From assembly GCA_017936385.1 (NCBI GenBank), contig JAGBFQ010000010.1:1-64000 (forward strand): DNA of 64,000 nt, read 5' to 3'. The DNA is from Rikenellaceae bacterium. GTDB lineage: Bacteria > Bacteroidota > Bacteroidia > Bacteroidales > Rikenellaceae. Position numbers and translations under genes: made by a program. Every line of letters starts with the position of its first letter. The stretch's first letter is position 1. The notes under the pieces were generated by a model. It was not told the DNA's origin. It worked only from the letters and a program-made list of their open reading frames with translations, and did no database searches. This document shows positions 16,081-24,879 of the stretch, one piece after another.

Positions 16081-17388
16081 ATGAAACAAGACATGATTGT
16101 TATCCTTGATTTGGGTAGCCACGAAAACACAGTATTGGCCCGTGCAATCCGTGCACTCGGCGTGTATAGCGAAATCTACCCTCACGACATTACGGTCGAC
16201 GAGCTTAAGGCTCTGCCTAATGTGAAAGGTGTAATCATCAACGGCGGTCCCAACAACGTTATTGACGGAGTTGCCATCGACGTCGACGCAGCTATCTACA
16301 ACGCAGGAGTTCCCGTTATGGCCGCAGGTCACGACAAAGCTCTCTGCGAGGTTAAACTTCCCCAATTTACCGACGACATCGAGGCTATCAAAGCCGCAGT
16401 CAAAGGATTTGTTTTCGACACTTGTAAGGCCGAAGCCAACTGGAATATGGCAAACTTCGTGGCCGACCAAATTGAGTTGGTTCGCCGCCAAGTAGGTGAT
16501 AAAAAGGTTCTGCTCGCACTGTCGGGTGGTGTTGACTCGTCGGTTGTTGCAGCCCTGCTGCTCAAGGCCATCGGCGACAATTTGGTATGCGTACACGTCA
16601 ACCACGGTCTGATGCGTAAAGGTGAGTCGGAGGACGTTGTCGAGGTATTCCGCAACCAACTCAATGCCAACCTGATTTATGTAGACGCCACGGAGCGTTT
16701 CTTGAGCAAATTGGAGAACGTTGCCGACCCCGAGCAAAAACGCAAAATCATCGGTGGCGAGTTCATCCGGGTGTTTGAGGAGGAGGCGCGCAAATTGGAC
16801 GGCATCGACTACCTGGGCCAAGGAACCATCTACCCCGACATCGTCGAGAGCGGAACCAAAACCGCAAAGATGGTAAAATCGCACCACAACGTGGGTGGTC
16901 TGCCCGACGACCTGCAATTCGAACTGGTCGAGCCTCTCAAACAACTCTTCAAAGACGAGGTTCGTGAGTGTGGTGTCGAGCTGGGTCTGCCCTACGACAT
17001 GGTATATCGTCAACCATTCCCCGGTCCCGGTTTGGGTGTTCGCTGCTTGGGAGCCATCACCCGCGACCGTTTGGAAGCTGTTCGTGAATCGGATGCTATC
17101 CTTCGTGAGGAGTTCAAGAAGGCAGGTTTGGACAAGAAAGTTTGGCAGTACTTCACCATTGTTCCCGACTTCAAGTCGGTGGGTGTGCGCGACAACGCTC
17201 GCTCGTATGACTGGCCCGTGATTATCCGTGCCGTCAACACCGTGGACGCCATGACCGCAACCATTGAGCCCGTGGAGTGGCCCATCCTGATGAAGATTAC
17301 CGAGCGCATTCTGGCCGAGGTTAAGACCGTAAACCGCGTGTGCTACGACATGTCGCCTAAACCCAGCGCAACCATCGAGTGGGAGTAA
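16081..17388 (+). CDS. guaA: GMP synthase with intact ATP-PPase but degenerate glutaminase domain
   Basis: A 435-residue protein, about 90 shorter than a typical GuaA (~510-525). The C-terminal ATP pyrophosphatase and dimerisation domains look complete: LSGGVDSS (148-154), GQGTIYPDIVESG, KSHHNVGGLP, QPFPGPGLGVRCLG and the terminal KPSATIEWE. The N-terminal GATase-1 domain is reduced to about 125 residues. The nucleophile motif (GICYG in family members) reads AAGHD, with Gly84 at the Cys position, and the HPE motif region reads FDTC (113-115), so the Cys-His-Glu triad is absent. It should still make GMP from XMP and ATP, but presumably with free ammonia or a separate glutaminase. A 50-nt gap to pheT with no clear promoter suggests co-transcription. 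Confidence 0.88.
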   Translation: MKQDMIVILDLGSHENTVLARAIRALGVYSEIYPHDITVDELKALPNVKGVIINGGPNNVIDGVAIDVDAAIYNAGVPVMAAGHDKALCEVKLPQFTDDIEAIKAAVKGFVFDTCKAEANWNMANFVADQIELVRRQVGDKKVLLALSGGVDSSVVAALLLKAIGDNLVCVHVNHGLMRKGESEDVVEVFRNQLNANLIYVDATERFLSKLENVADPEQKRKIIGGEFIRVFEEEARKLDGIDYLGQGTIYPDIVESGTKTAKMVKSHHNVGGLPDDLQFELVEPLKQLFKDEVRECGVELGLPYDMVYRQPFPGPGLGVRCLGAITRDRLEAVRESDAILREEFKKAGLDKKVWQYFTIVPDFKSVGVRDNARSYDWPVIIRAVNTVDAMTATIEPVEWPILMKITERILAEVKTVNRVCYDMSPKPSATIEWE

Positions 17389-17391
17389 TCT

Positions 17392-17489
17392 GAATTCACA
17401 ACCGACGCAGCAACCGAGCGCAGAGTCAAATTTATTTGAGCTATGCCGAGGTGCAAGGAGGAAAAGCCGCCATAGGTGGATTAATTCAC
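17392..17489 (+). repeat. Dispersed ~100-bp repeat, copy A
   Basis: An intergenic element bounded by AATTCAC motifs, closely matching the reverse complement of 48538-48637 (shared blocks ACCGACGCAG, GAGCTATGCCGAGG and AAGGAGGAAAAGCC). A small hairpin near the 3' end (CCGCC-ATA-GGTGG) is kept in copy B as CCACC-GAA-GGTGG. Not coding. Confidence 0.75.
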
Positions 17490-17514
17490 GATTTGTGAAA
17501 TTCAATTAATGCGA

Positions 17515-17541
17515 GGGGGCGCACAAAGCCCCCTTTGTTTC
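17515..17541 (+). terminator. Terminator downstream of guaA
   Basis: GGGGGC (17515-17520) and GCCCCC (17528-17533) form a GC-rich stem followed by TTTGTTT. Confidence 0.65.
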
Positions 17542-17571
17542 TAACATAACACAACTAAACAACCAACCAAT

Positions 17572-18252
17572 ATGAAAAAACTGATTTTAACCCTTGTGAG
17601 CTGTGCTATGGTGTTCGGCCTTGCAGCACAACAACCCGTCAAGGACTTTGCCAAATGCTACCGCTATGCAAAGGCTAATGCCGAACTGACTCAAAAACCC
17701 GTCGTAGTTTTCATGGGTGACTCCATCACCGAAGGATGGTACGAGAAACACGCCGAGTTCTTCACCGACAACAACTTCGCAGGTCGCGGTATCAGCGGTC
17801 AAACTTCGTGGGAGATGTTGTTGCGTTTCCGCGCCGACGTTATCAACCTTCAACCCAAAGCAGTGGTTATCCTCGCAGGTACCAACGACGTGGCTCAAAA
17901 CAAAGGCCCGATGACCTATCAACAAACTTTGGACAACATCATTTCGATGGTTGAACTTGCCAAAGCCCACAAAATCAAAGTCGTTCTGTGTGCCATCCTG
18001 CCCGCAGACCGTTTTGGCTGGCGTCCCAACATCCAACCCGCACAACACGTTATCGAGACCAACAAACTCATCAAGGCCTACGCCGATGAGAACAAAATCC
18101 CGTACGTAGATTACCACGCACTGTTGGATAACGGCAAAGGCGGTCTGTCGAAGGAGCATGCACCCGATGGTATCCACCCCGTAGCCGGAGCCTACTCGCT
18201 GATGGAGGCCGAAGTTATGAAGACTCTTTCAAAAGTGGTAAAACTCAAGTAG
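17572..18252 (+). CDS. Secreted SGNH/GDSL hydrolase
   Basis: A 226-residue protein with a cleavable signal peptide (MKKLILTLVSCAMVFGLAAQ). The four SGNH blocks are present: FMGDSITEGW (nucleophile Ser), GRGISGQTSWEML (Gly), LAGTNDVAQN (Asn) and APDGIHPVAGAY (Asp and His). This set is typical of exported acetyl-esterase or lysophospholipase-like enzymes acting on glycans or lipids; the substrate is not readable from sequence. It is a single-gene unit ending just before the hairpin of a 164-bp repeat, which probably acts as its terminator. Confidence 0.9.
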   Translation: MKKLILTLVSCAMVFGLAAQQPVKDFAKCYRYAKANAELTQKPVVVFMGDSITEGWYEKHAEFFTDNNFAGRGISGQTSWEMLLRFRADVINLQPKAVVILAGTNDVAQNKGPMTYQQTLDNIISMVELAKAHKIKVVLCAILPADRFGWRPNIQPAQHVIETNKLIKAYADENKIPYVDYHALLDNGKGGLSKEHAPDGIHPVAGAYSLMEAEVMKTLSKVVKLK

Positions 18253-18273
18253 CTTCAGGTTTAATAATACTAT

Positions 18274-18437
18274 AAGAGCGTGTCCAACAAGTTTTTGGAC
18301 ACGCTCTTTTCTGTCGGAAGTTGTATAACAAGAGGGATTTCAAGGCTTGCAAAGCCCGAAAAAGCGCAGTTTACTAAAGCGTAAATGAGCATTTTGAGGG
18401 CGAGCGTAACGCAGAAATCACCTTGTTAGACAACTTC
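18274..18437 (+). mobile_element. 164-bp palindromic MITE-like repeat, copy 1
   Basis: Nearly identical to 43106-43269. It opens with a perfect hairpin (AAGAGCGTGTCCA / TGGACACGCTCTT, 18274-18307) followed by TTT, which can serve as an intrinsic terminator for the SGNH gene. Then come 16-bp terminal inverted repeats with one mismatch (18317-18332 and 18422-18437) enclosing a largely self-complementary interior. No coding capacity. Similarity to copy 2 stops at the inverted repeat's end. Confidence 0.75.
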
Positions 18438-18486
18438 TTATTTTTTTGATTCTTTGGGACTCTCAAACCTCTCCCCGCCCCCTTGT

Positions 18487-19647
18487 TTACTCAATTTCGT
18501 CGGAGTAAACCGCTCCGGGGAGGTCGTGCAGATTGTAGTTCGAAGCCATCGACATGCCGTAAGCACCGGCCGATTTGATGGTCAACAAATCACCACGACG
18601 GCTTTTGGGCATCGTCACGTTGCTATCGAACACGTCGGTAGACTCACACGCCGTACCCACTATGGTGTACTTCTCGGTGGTTTCGGTATCGGCTGTGATA
18701 TTCTCGATATTGTGGTACGAGCCATACAACATGGGACGAATAAGCTCGGTCATGCTGGCGTCGATAATCAGCAGTTTGCGACCCGTAGCTGTGGTTTTGT
18801 TGAACATAACGGTGGTAATCAACTCTCCGCACTCACCCACAATCGAACGACCAAACTCGAAATGCACCTCTTTGTCACCCACCTTTAGGTGGTTGTGAAC
18901 AATCGAGAATACGGATGCAAAGTTGGGAATAGGCTCATTCTCGGGCACATCATAGTTGATACCCAAGCCTCCGCCAACATCCACAAAACGGAATTGATAA
19001 CCCATTTTCTCGAGTTTTTCGACAATAACATTCACCTTGTTGCACATATTTTCAAAAACATGCAACTCGCGGATTTGCGAACCAATGTGCAGGTGCAAAC
19101 CGATGATATTCAGATTGCCGAGAGACTGAATTTTGGGTGTCTCGGCGATTACCTCCTCGTACGAGATTCCGAATTTACTATCTGCCTGGCCGGTATCGAT
19201 GCAACGGTTGGTTTTAGGGTCTATATCGGGGTTCACACGCAATGCAACGTCGGTTACAACGCCCATTTCTCCCGAGATTTGGTTCACCACCTCAAGTTCC
19301 TCAATCGACTCGCAGTTGATAGCCATGATACCTTGCTCGATGGCGTAGCGAATCTCCTTGTCGCGTTTACCCACGCCTGCATAAACGATGGTCTTGGGGT
19401 CGAAACCCATTTCGATAGCTTTGCGAACCTCGTTACCGCTTGCGCAGTCGATGCCGAATCCATACTCGCGGATGATACTCAATATTTTGGAGTCGTAGTT
19501 GGCTTTGATTGCGTAGTGTACTTTGTATCCGTGTTGTTTAGCGGCCGTAGACGCGATTTCGAGTGTTTGTCGCAACAGCGCGATATCGTAAAGGTAGAAC
19601 GGAGTTTCGTATTTTTTAAGTTTTTGTCCGAGTTGTCTGCTTAACAT
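18487..19647 (-). CDS. lysA: Diaminopimelate decarboxylase
   Basis: A 386-residue PLP enzyme catalysing the last step of lysine synthesis. The fold-type III marks are present: VHYAIKANYD with the PLP lysine near residue 48, the HIGSQI block near residue 190, VDVGGGLGINYD, and the ACESTDVFD motif supplying the second-subunit Cys near residue 333. Length is slightly short but complete. It is monocistronic with its own two-box promoter and runs into the repeat at 18274-18437. Confidence 0.94.
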   Translation of the reverse strand: MLSRQLGQKLKKYETPFYLYDIALLRQTLEIASTAAKQHGYKVHYAIKANYDSKILSIIREYGFGIDCASGNEVRKAIEMGFDPKTIVYAGVGKRDKEIRYAIEQGIMAINCESIEELEVVNQISGEMGVVTDVALRVNPDIDPKTNRCIDTGQADSKFGISYEEVIAETPKIQSLGNLNIIGLHLHIGSQIRELHVFENMCNKVNVIVEKLEKMGYQFRFVDVGGGLGINYDVPENEPIPNFASVFSIVHNHLKVGDKEVHFEFGRSIVGECGELITTVMFNKTTATGRKLLIIDASMTELIRPMLYGSYHNIENITADTETTEKYTIVGTACESTDVFDSNVTMPKSRRGDLLTIKSAGAYGMSMASNYNLHDLPGAVYSDEIE

Positions 19648-19681
19648 AGCTTCAAGGTTATGGGTTTATAAAATTCGAACG

Positions 19682-19713
19682 CAAAGATACGTCTTGATTT
19701 GTTAAAAAACAAA
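19682..19713 (-). promoter_or_regulatory. lysA promoter
   Basis: Minus-strand TTTG (19713-19710), 20-nt spacer, TATCTTTG (19689-19682), 35 nt before the lysA ATG. Confidence 0.78.
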
Positions 19714-19741
19714 CATTTTGTAAATTTTATCGCTTTTTATA

Positions 19742-21058
19742 TTAATATTTATATTTCATCCACTTATAGAGTTCGCGGAAAGTGACGCGTTTGCCGTGCA
19801 TGAGAATACCTACGCGATAGATTTTGCCGGCCATCCACACCATTACGGCAAACATACCATAGAGCAGCACCAGCGACACTGCGACCTCCCACCAAGGAAC
19901 ACCATAAGGCAAACGAGCCATCATAACGATGGGTGAGGTGAAAGGTATCATGCTGAACCACATGGCCAAAGCTCCGTCAGGGTTGTTGATAACACCAAAC
20001 ATCACCACCAAAGCCACGATGATGGGCATTGTTACGAGATTTTGGAATTGATTGCTGTCGGTTGCACTACCCACGGCGCTACCCACGGCGGCAAACATCG
20101 CGGCATATAGCAGGTAACCTCCAACGAAAAACAACAGAAAGCCGCCAATTATGGTTGCCAGATATGTCGGCTCCGAAATCAGACTCAGCACCTGTGCCAT
20201 CTCGTCGGCACCTCCTCCAACGGCCTCAACGGGAACTCCACCCATCCGTGCAGCCTCCATCAAGTCCTCGGGCAGAATCAGATTGAGCACCACACTGCCA
20301 AGTCCCAGAACAAGCACCACCCACAGCGAGAACTGCGTTACGGCGACAGCGGCCACGCCCAAGATTTTACCCATCATCAGCTCCATGGGGCGCACACTCG
20401 ACACCATGACCTCCAGCACCCTGTTGTTCTTCTCCTCGATAACTCCGGTCATCACCTGCGAGCCATAAATCAGCACGAACATATACATCAGAAAACCGAA
20501 CACATACGACACGGCATAGGACAGCACACTTGACACGCTGCTTCGAGCACCATTTTCGTCCAGCATATAGGCTCGAACGTTGACCGTAGTCTGCATTTGG
20601 TCCAGCACGCGTCGCACTTCGGCCAGATTATTGGCCTCGAGTTTCCGTTCCTCGACGACCCGTTCGATTTCGTGACGAATGGCCTGTTCAACCTCCATGG
20701 TCGAGGGGCCAAACGAGTACAACTCCACGTAGGCGCCATTCGTCATCACGTCCTCACCTATTATTAATATACCCCAGGTGTCCTCCTCTCGATTGCACAT
20801 TGCATCCTCGGGCGAAACGCCTTCGGCCGTCGTTCGGAACACCACATCGGGCTGGTTTTCCAACTGGGCTGCCACAAAGCCACTACGGTCGACCACTTCG
20901 ATGAACTTCACGCTATCGGCTCCACGGCTCGACAGCCAGCTCACCAGAGCAATCATACCCACCATAAGCAGTGGGGTAAGCAGCGTCGTAACTACAAAAC
21001 TCTTTTTGCGCACCCGTTCGTTCCACTCGCGGGCCACGATTAATCCGATTTTACTCAT
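19742..21058 (-). CDS. ABC-2 type transporter permease (NatB-like)
   Basis: A 438-residue permease with an N-terminal membrane segment (KKSFVVTTLLTPLLMVGMIALVSWL), a large extracytoplasmic domain of about 150 residues, and a C-terminal cluster of hydrophobic segments beginning near residue 185. This is the layout of NatB and related ABC-2 exporters, which move sodium, drugs or peptides outward. Its start overlaps the ATPase gene by 4 nt, so the two form one exporter. The transported substrate is unknown. Confidence 0.85.
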   Translation of the reverse strand: MSKIGLIVAREWNERVRKKSFVVTTLLTPLLMVGMIALVSWLSSRGADSVKFIEVVDRSGFVAAQLENQPDVVFRTTAEGVSPEDAMCNREEDTWGILIIGEDVMTNGAYVELYSFGPSTMEVEQAIRHEIERVVEERKLEANNLAEVRRVLDQMQTTVNVRAYMLDENGARSSVSSVLSYAVSYVFGFLMYMFVLIYGSQVMTGVIEEKNNRVLEVMVSSVRPMELMMGKILGVAAVAVTQFSLWVVLVLGLGSVVLNLILPEDLMEAARMGGVPVEAVGGGADEMAQVLSLISEPTYLATIIGGFLLFFVGGYLLYAAMFAAVGSAVGSATDSNQFQNLVTMPIIVALVVMFGVINNPDGALAMWFSMIPFTSPIVMMARLPYGVPWWEVAVSLVLLYGMFAVMVWMAGKIYRVGILMHGKRVTFRELYKWMKYKY

Positions 21059-21990
21059 TCCGCAACTCCTCCCTGCTGTGACACTTTATTGATAAAAATC
21101 TCGTTCATGCTCGGGATAACCTCCGACAGCGAACGAATATCCACTGCATCGTTGATAAGGCCAACCACACCGCGCAACTCCGACTCGGCGTTCAATTTAA
21201 ATCTCAGTGTGGAATCTCCTACCCCTGCGGTCAGTTTGATGGTTGTGGTTGCTTGAGATAGGCGTTGCTGCAACAGCTCGGAGTCGCCCGCAAAGCGCAC
21301 TTCGTAGACATTACTTCCGTGCTCTCGGCGAATATCTTCCAAGCGTCCCGTCAGTATATTACGCGAGCGGTTGATGAGTGTGATATGGTCGCAAACCTCC
21401 TCCACCGAGGCCATATTGTGGGTCGAAAAGATGATGGTTGCACCTTGGTCACGCAGAGCTAACATCTCCTCTTTGAGCAGGTTGGCGTTCACGGGGTCGA
21501 AACCACTGAACGGCTCGTCGAAAATCAGTAATTCGGGCCTGTGCAGCACCGTAACAATGAATTGCACCTTTTGAGCCATACCCTTGCTCAGTTCCGATAC
21601 TCGTTTGTTCCACCACTCCTCGATACCGAATCGCTCGAACCACTCTTTCAATCGACTCACAGCCTCACGGCGCGAGAGTCCCTTCAAGCGAGCAAAGTAG
21701 ATAGCCTGCTCGCCCACCTTCATTCCCTTGTAAAGTCCCCTCTCCTCGGGTAGGTAACCTATGCGTGCCACATCCTCGGGAGCCAACAGATGGTCATCAA
21801 ACCACACGGCCCCACTATCGGGGGCCGTAATGCGATTGATGATGCGTATAAGAGTTGTCTTACCTGCGCCATTGGGTCCGAGCAGGCCATAAACCTGACC
21901 TCGGGGCACCTCCAACGACACATCGTCCAGCGCAGTGTAGTCGCCGAACTGCTTGGTGACGTGTTCAACTCTCAGTATGGGGTTCATCAC
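21055..21990 (-). CDS. ABC transporter ATP-binding protein (NatA-like)
   Basis: A 311-residue ATPase with Walker A GPNGAGKTTLIR near residue 38, signature LSKGMAQKV near residue 134, Walker B LLIFDEPFSGFDP and the switch His in FSTHNM. The C-terminal ~85 residues form the DUF4162-type regulatory tail found on ABC-2 exporter ATPases. It lies 15 nt after leuB and is probably transcribed from the leuA promoter, though a role in leucine metabolism is not implied. Confidence 0.9.
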   Translation of the reverse strand: MMNPILRVEHVTKQFGDYTALDDVSLEVPRGQVYGLLGPNGAGKTTLIRIINRITAPDSGAVWFDDHLLAPEDVARIGYLPEERGLYKGMKVGEQAIYFARLKGLSRREAVSRLKEWFERFGIEEWWNKRVSELSKGMAQKVQFIVTVLHRPELLIFDEPFSGFDPVNANLLKEEMLALRDQGATIIFSTHNMASVEEVCDHITLINRSRNILTGRLEDIRREHGSNVYEVRFAGDSELLQQRLSQATTTIKLTAGVGDSTLRFKLNAESELRGVVGLINDAVDIRSLSEVIPSMNEIFINKVSQQGGVAE

Positions 21991-22005
21991 AAGGTTGACT
22001 TTTTA

Positions 22006-23067
22006 TTAGATTTGTTGAGCAATGTACTCTCCAACCTCCGAGGTCGAGTAGCATTTCTCGCCCTTCTGTGCCAAATCCTCGGTCACAACGCCGGCGGCCA
22101 AAGCAGCATCCACAGCCTTGCGAACCGCAGTGCCCTCGTCGGTCAAGCCAACGTGTTCGAGCAACATTGCAGCCGACAGAATGGTAGCCATCGGGTTGGC
22201 GATGTTCTTACCAGCAGCTTGAGGGTACGAACCGTGGATAGGCTCAAACAGAGCAACCTGAGAACCGACACTTGCCGAAGGGAGCATACCCAACGAGCCG
22301 CTGATTACACTTGCCTCGTCGGTGAGGATGTCACCAAACATATTTTCGGTCACAACCACGTCGAAGTAGGTCGGTTGGCGGATAATCTGCATTGCGGCGT
22401 TATCCACAAACATATAATCGAGTTTGATTTCGGGATACTCGGGGGCGATACCTTGCGCAACCTCACGCCACAGACGCGAAGTCTCCAACACATTGGCTTT
22501 ATCAACCACGGTCAGGTGACCACGGCGTTTGCCTGCCAAGTCAAATGCCAAGCGAACGATACGCTCAATCTCCTCGCGGGTGTATTTGCAAGTGTCCACA
22601 GCGTAGGTATTGGCCTCGTCGCGTCCTTGGGGCTCGCCGAAGTACATACCGCTGGTCAACTCACGCACGCACACAAAGTCGGCACCTTCAACCACCTCGC
22701 GTTTGAGCGGCGAGCGGTCAGCCAACGAGTCAAATAGTTGGATGGGGCGCAGGTTGGCGAACAGACCCAATTTCTTACGCATAGCGAGCAGACCTTGCTC
22801 GGGGCGCACCTTCGAGGTGGGGTTATTGTCATATTTGGGGTCACCGATAGCACCAAACAGCACTACGTCGCTATCCAGACACACTTGGTGGGTCTCATCG
22901 GGATAGGGGTTGCCCGTAGCGTCGATTGCGCAAGCACCAACAAGCGCTTTGGTGTAGGTAAATTTGTGACCATATTTGGCCTCAACGGCATTCAGCACGC
23001 CAACGGCCTGAGCGATAATCTCGGGGCCGATACCGTCACCCGGGAGCAAAGCAATTTTCAGTTCCAT
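22006..23067 (-). CDS. leuB: 3-isopropylmalate dehydrogenase
   Basis: A 353-residue NAD-dependent enzyme of leucine synthesis. It starts with [12 protein letters not shown], has the substrate-binding arginines in [24 protein letters not shown] (catalytic Tyr), the [14 protein letters not shown] stretch, and the metal-binding Asp cluster in [13 protein letters not shown]. The NAD loop [13 protein letters not shown] is intact. It is 9 nt downstream of leuA; leuC and leuD are absent from this window. Confidence 0.96.
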   Translation of the reverse strand: MELKIALLPGDGIGPEIIAQAVGVLNAVEAKYGHKFTYTKALVGACAIDATGNPYPDETHQVCLDSDVVLFGAIGDPKYDNNPTSKVRPEQGLLAMRKKLGLFANLRPIQLFDSLADRSPLKREVVEGADFVCVRELTSGMYFGEPQGRDEANTYAVDTCKYTREEIERIVRLAFDLAGKRRGHLTVVDKANVLETSRLWREVAQGIAPEYPEIKLDYMFVDNAAMQIIRQPTYFDVVVTENMFGDILTDEASVISGSLGMLPSASVGSQVALFEPIHGSYPQAAGKNIANPMATILSAAMLLEHVGLTDEGTAVRKAVDAALAAGVVTEDLAQKGEKCYSTSEVGEYIAQQI

Positions 23068-23076
23068 AGTATTTAA

Positions 23077-24597
23077 TTATTTTTCAACTTCTACTTTTTC
23101 GGTTACGTTAAGGATGCGCAGTGCATCGAGGAAGGCCTCGGCTGCTGCACGTGTGGTGTCGGTGTGAGCGGCAAAACCGTGAACAATTTTGTTGTCACAC
23201 TGAACGTGAATATGCACACGTCCCACGTCGTTACAGCCGCGGGTCATAGCCTGAGTCAAGAACTCGGTAATCAGTACATTCTCGTTGATGAGCGATTTAA
23301 TTGCCGTCACAACGGCATCCACCGGGCCGTTACCGGTTGCAGTGGCAAGGCGTTCGTGGTCACCGAACTTCAGCACCACGGTAGCCGTCGGAACAAGCGT
23401 ACCGGTTGTAACCTGCAAGAACTTGAGCGAGATGGTTTGCTGTTTAAGACGGTCAACGTCGCCCACCAGATACAACAGGTCGTAATCGTGAATCTCTTTC
23501 TTCTTGTCAGCAAGTTCGAGGAATTTCTGATAGATGTCGTCCACCTCCTCTTTGGTGAGGTCGTAGCCCAACAACTCCAAGCGGTGAGCCAAGGCGGCAC
23601 GGCCGCTACGTGCGGTCAGTGCAATCACCGACTCGTTGATACCGACATCCTTGGGGTCGATGATTTCGTAGGTCTCGCGTTGTTTGAGCACTCCGTCTTG
23701 GTGAATACCCGACGAGTGGGCAAAAGCGTTGCTACCCACAATTGCCTTGTTGGGTTGAACGGGCATATTCATCAAGCTCGACACCTTGTGCGACGCTTTG
23801 GTAATCAACATCGAGTTGATGTCGGTGTCGATATCCACCTCTTTGTGGCAACGCAGAGCCATAACAACCTCTTCGAGCGAGGTGTTACCTGCGCGCTCGC
23901 CGATACCGTTGATTGTAACCTCGGCTTGACGCGCACCGTTCAGTACACCTGCCAGAGTATTGGCCGTAGCCATACCGAGGTCGTTGTGGCAGTGTGTCGA
24001 CAGAATAGCCTTGTCGACGTTAGCCACGTGGTCCATCAGATATTTGATTTTGGCACCGTACTCTCCGGGGAAGCAGTATCCCGTGGTGTCGGGGATATTG
24101 ACTACGGTAGCACCTGCCTTGATTACGGCCTCAACCACGCGTGCCAAGTATTCATTGTCGGCACGTCCGGCATCCTCGGCGTAGAATTCCACGTCCTCGA
24201 CATACTTTTTGGCATATTTAACGGCAGCTACGGCACGTTCGATGATTTCGTCGGGAGTCGAGCGCAGTTTGTCGTAGATGTGTTGGGGCGACACACCGAT
24301 ACCGGTGTGAATACGTTTGTATTTTGCCAGAGCAAGCGCGTCGGCTGCTACGTCGATGTCTTTTTGCACGGCGCGAGTGAGCGCACAGATAGTGGGACGC
24401 GAAACAGCTTTCGAAATTTCGCGCACCGAGTTAAAATCTCCGGGGCTTGAGATGGGGAAACCGGCCTCGATGATGTCCACTCCGAGTGCTTCAAGCAGTT
24501 TGGCCACTTCGATTTTTTCGGTAGTGTTGAGCTGACATCCGGGCACCTGCTCGCCATCGCGGAGAGTTGTGTCAAAGATATAAAGTTTGTCTGCCAT
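23077..24597 (-). CDS. leuA: 2-isopropylmalate synthase
   Basis: A 506-residue enzyme condensing ketoisovalerate with acetyl-CoA, the first leucine-specific step. The HMGL-like TIM barrel starts with [13 protein letters not shown] and carries the [14 protein letters not shown] metal site and the GIGERAGN signature. The C-terminal ~120 residues (after about residue 375) are the LeuA allosteric domain for leucine feedback. It has its own two-box promoter. Length is normal for the type with a regulatory domain; a homocitrate or citramalate synthase role is less likely given leuB next to it. Confidence 0.94.
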   Translation of the reverse strand: MADKLYIFDTTLRDGEQVPGCQLNTTEKIEVAKLLEALGVDIIEAGFPISSPGDFNSVREISKAVSRPTICALTRAVQKDIDVAADALALAKYKRIHTGIGVSPQHIYDKLRSTPDEIIERAVAAVKYAKKYVEDVEFYAEDAGRADNEYLARVVEAVIKAGATVVNIPDTTGYCFPGEYGAKIKYLMDHVANVDKAILSTHCHNDLGMATANTLAGVLNGARQAEVTINGIGERAGNTSLEEVVMALRCHKEVDIDTDINSMLITKASHKVSSLMNMPVQPNKAIVGSNAFAHSSGIHQDGVLKQRETYEIIDPKDVGINESVIALTARSGRAALAHRLELLGYDLTKEEVDDIYQKFLELADKKKEIHDYDLLYLVGDVDRLKQQTISLKFLQVTTGTLVPTATVVLKFGDHERLATATGNGPVDAVVTAIKSLINENVLITEFLTQAMTRGCNDVGRVHIHVQCDNKIVHGFAAHTDTTRAAAEAFLDALRILNVTEKVEVEK

Positions 24598-24643
24598 ATA
24601 AGTTTGGATTTAATTAATAATCTTCAATAAGCCTATAATTGTA

Positions 24644-24675
24644 CAAAATTACGGACTTATTTCGAGATTTCCAAA
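24644..24675 (-). promoter_or_regulatory. leuA operon promoter
   Basis: Minus-strand TTTG (24675-24672), 20-nt spacer, TAATTTTG (24651-24644), about 43 nt before the leuA ATG. I see no Leu-rich leader peptide, so attenuation is not supported. Confidence 0.78.
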
Positions 24676-24706
24676 TCTTGTTCATCCGACAGCTCTGTTG
24701 GAATAT

Positions 24707-24737
24707 TTTGATTTTTCCAAAAAAGTTGGTATATTTG
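24707..24737 (+). promoter_or_regulatory. Promoter of the small-peptide/lipoprotein operon
   Basis: TTTG (24707-24710), 19-nt spacer, TATATTTG (24730-24737). It faces away from the leuA promoter and drives a ~135-nt leader containing the G-tract hairpin. Confidence 0.75.
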
Positions 24738-24789
24738 TTTCACAAAACTTTGATATGAACATAACGCACGAGCGATAATGAAGAAGGGC

Positions 24790-24828
24790 ACAATACCCCT
24801 CCCGATTAATTCGGGGGGGGGGTATTGT
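24790..24828 (+). promoter_or_regulatory. Leader hairpin with a run of ten G residues
   Basis: ACAATACCCCTCCCGA (24790-24805) can pair with a strand containing TCG, nine more G and TATTGT (24811-24828) around a TTAAT loop. No U-tract follows directly, so it is not a simple terminator. The G10 run is a classic slippage-prone tract and could alter stem length and read-through. Confidence 0.5.
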
Positions 24829-24879
24829 ATTGACATACAGTAACTTACAATCCGAAATCATTTTTCAACTATTAAAACA

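Noticed and set aside
16060-17505. 481-codon minus-strand frame opposite guaA
   Set aside because: Shadow of guaA. I considered it because guaA is odd here, but the plus-strand product aligns along the full synthetase domain.
23164-24450. 428-codon plus-strand frame opposite leuA
   Set aside because: Antisense shadow with no motif; leuA is certain.
24790-24828. Intrinsic terminator reading for the leader hairpin
   Set aside because: No U-tract follows the stem; the next bases are ATTGACAT. A terminator here would also silence the genes just downstream.
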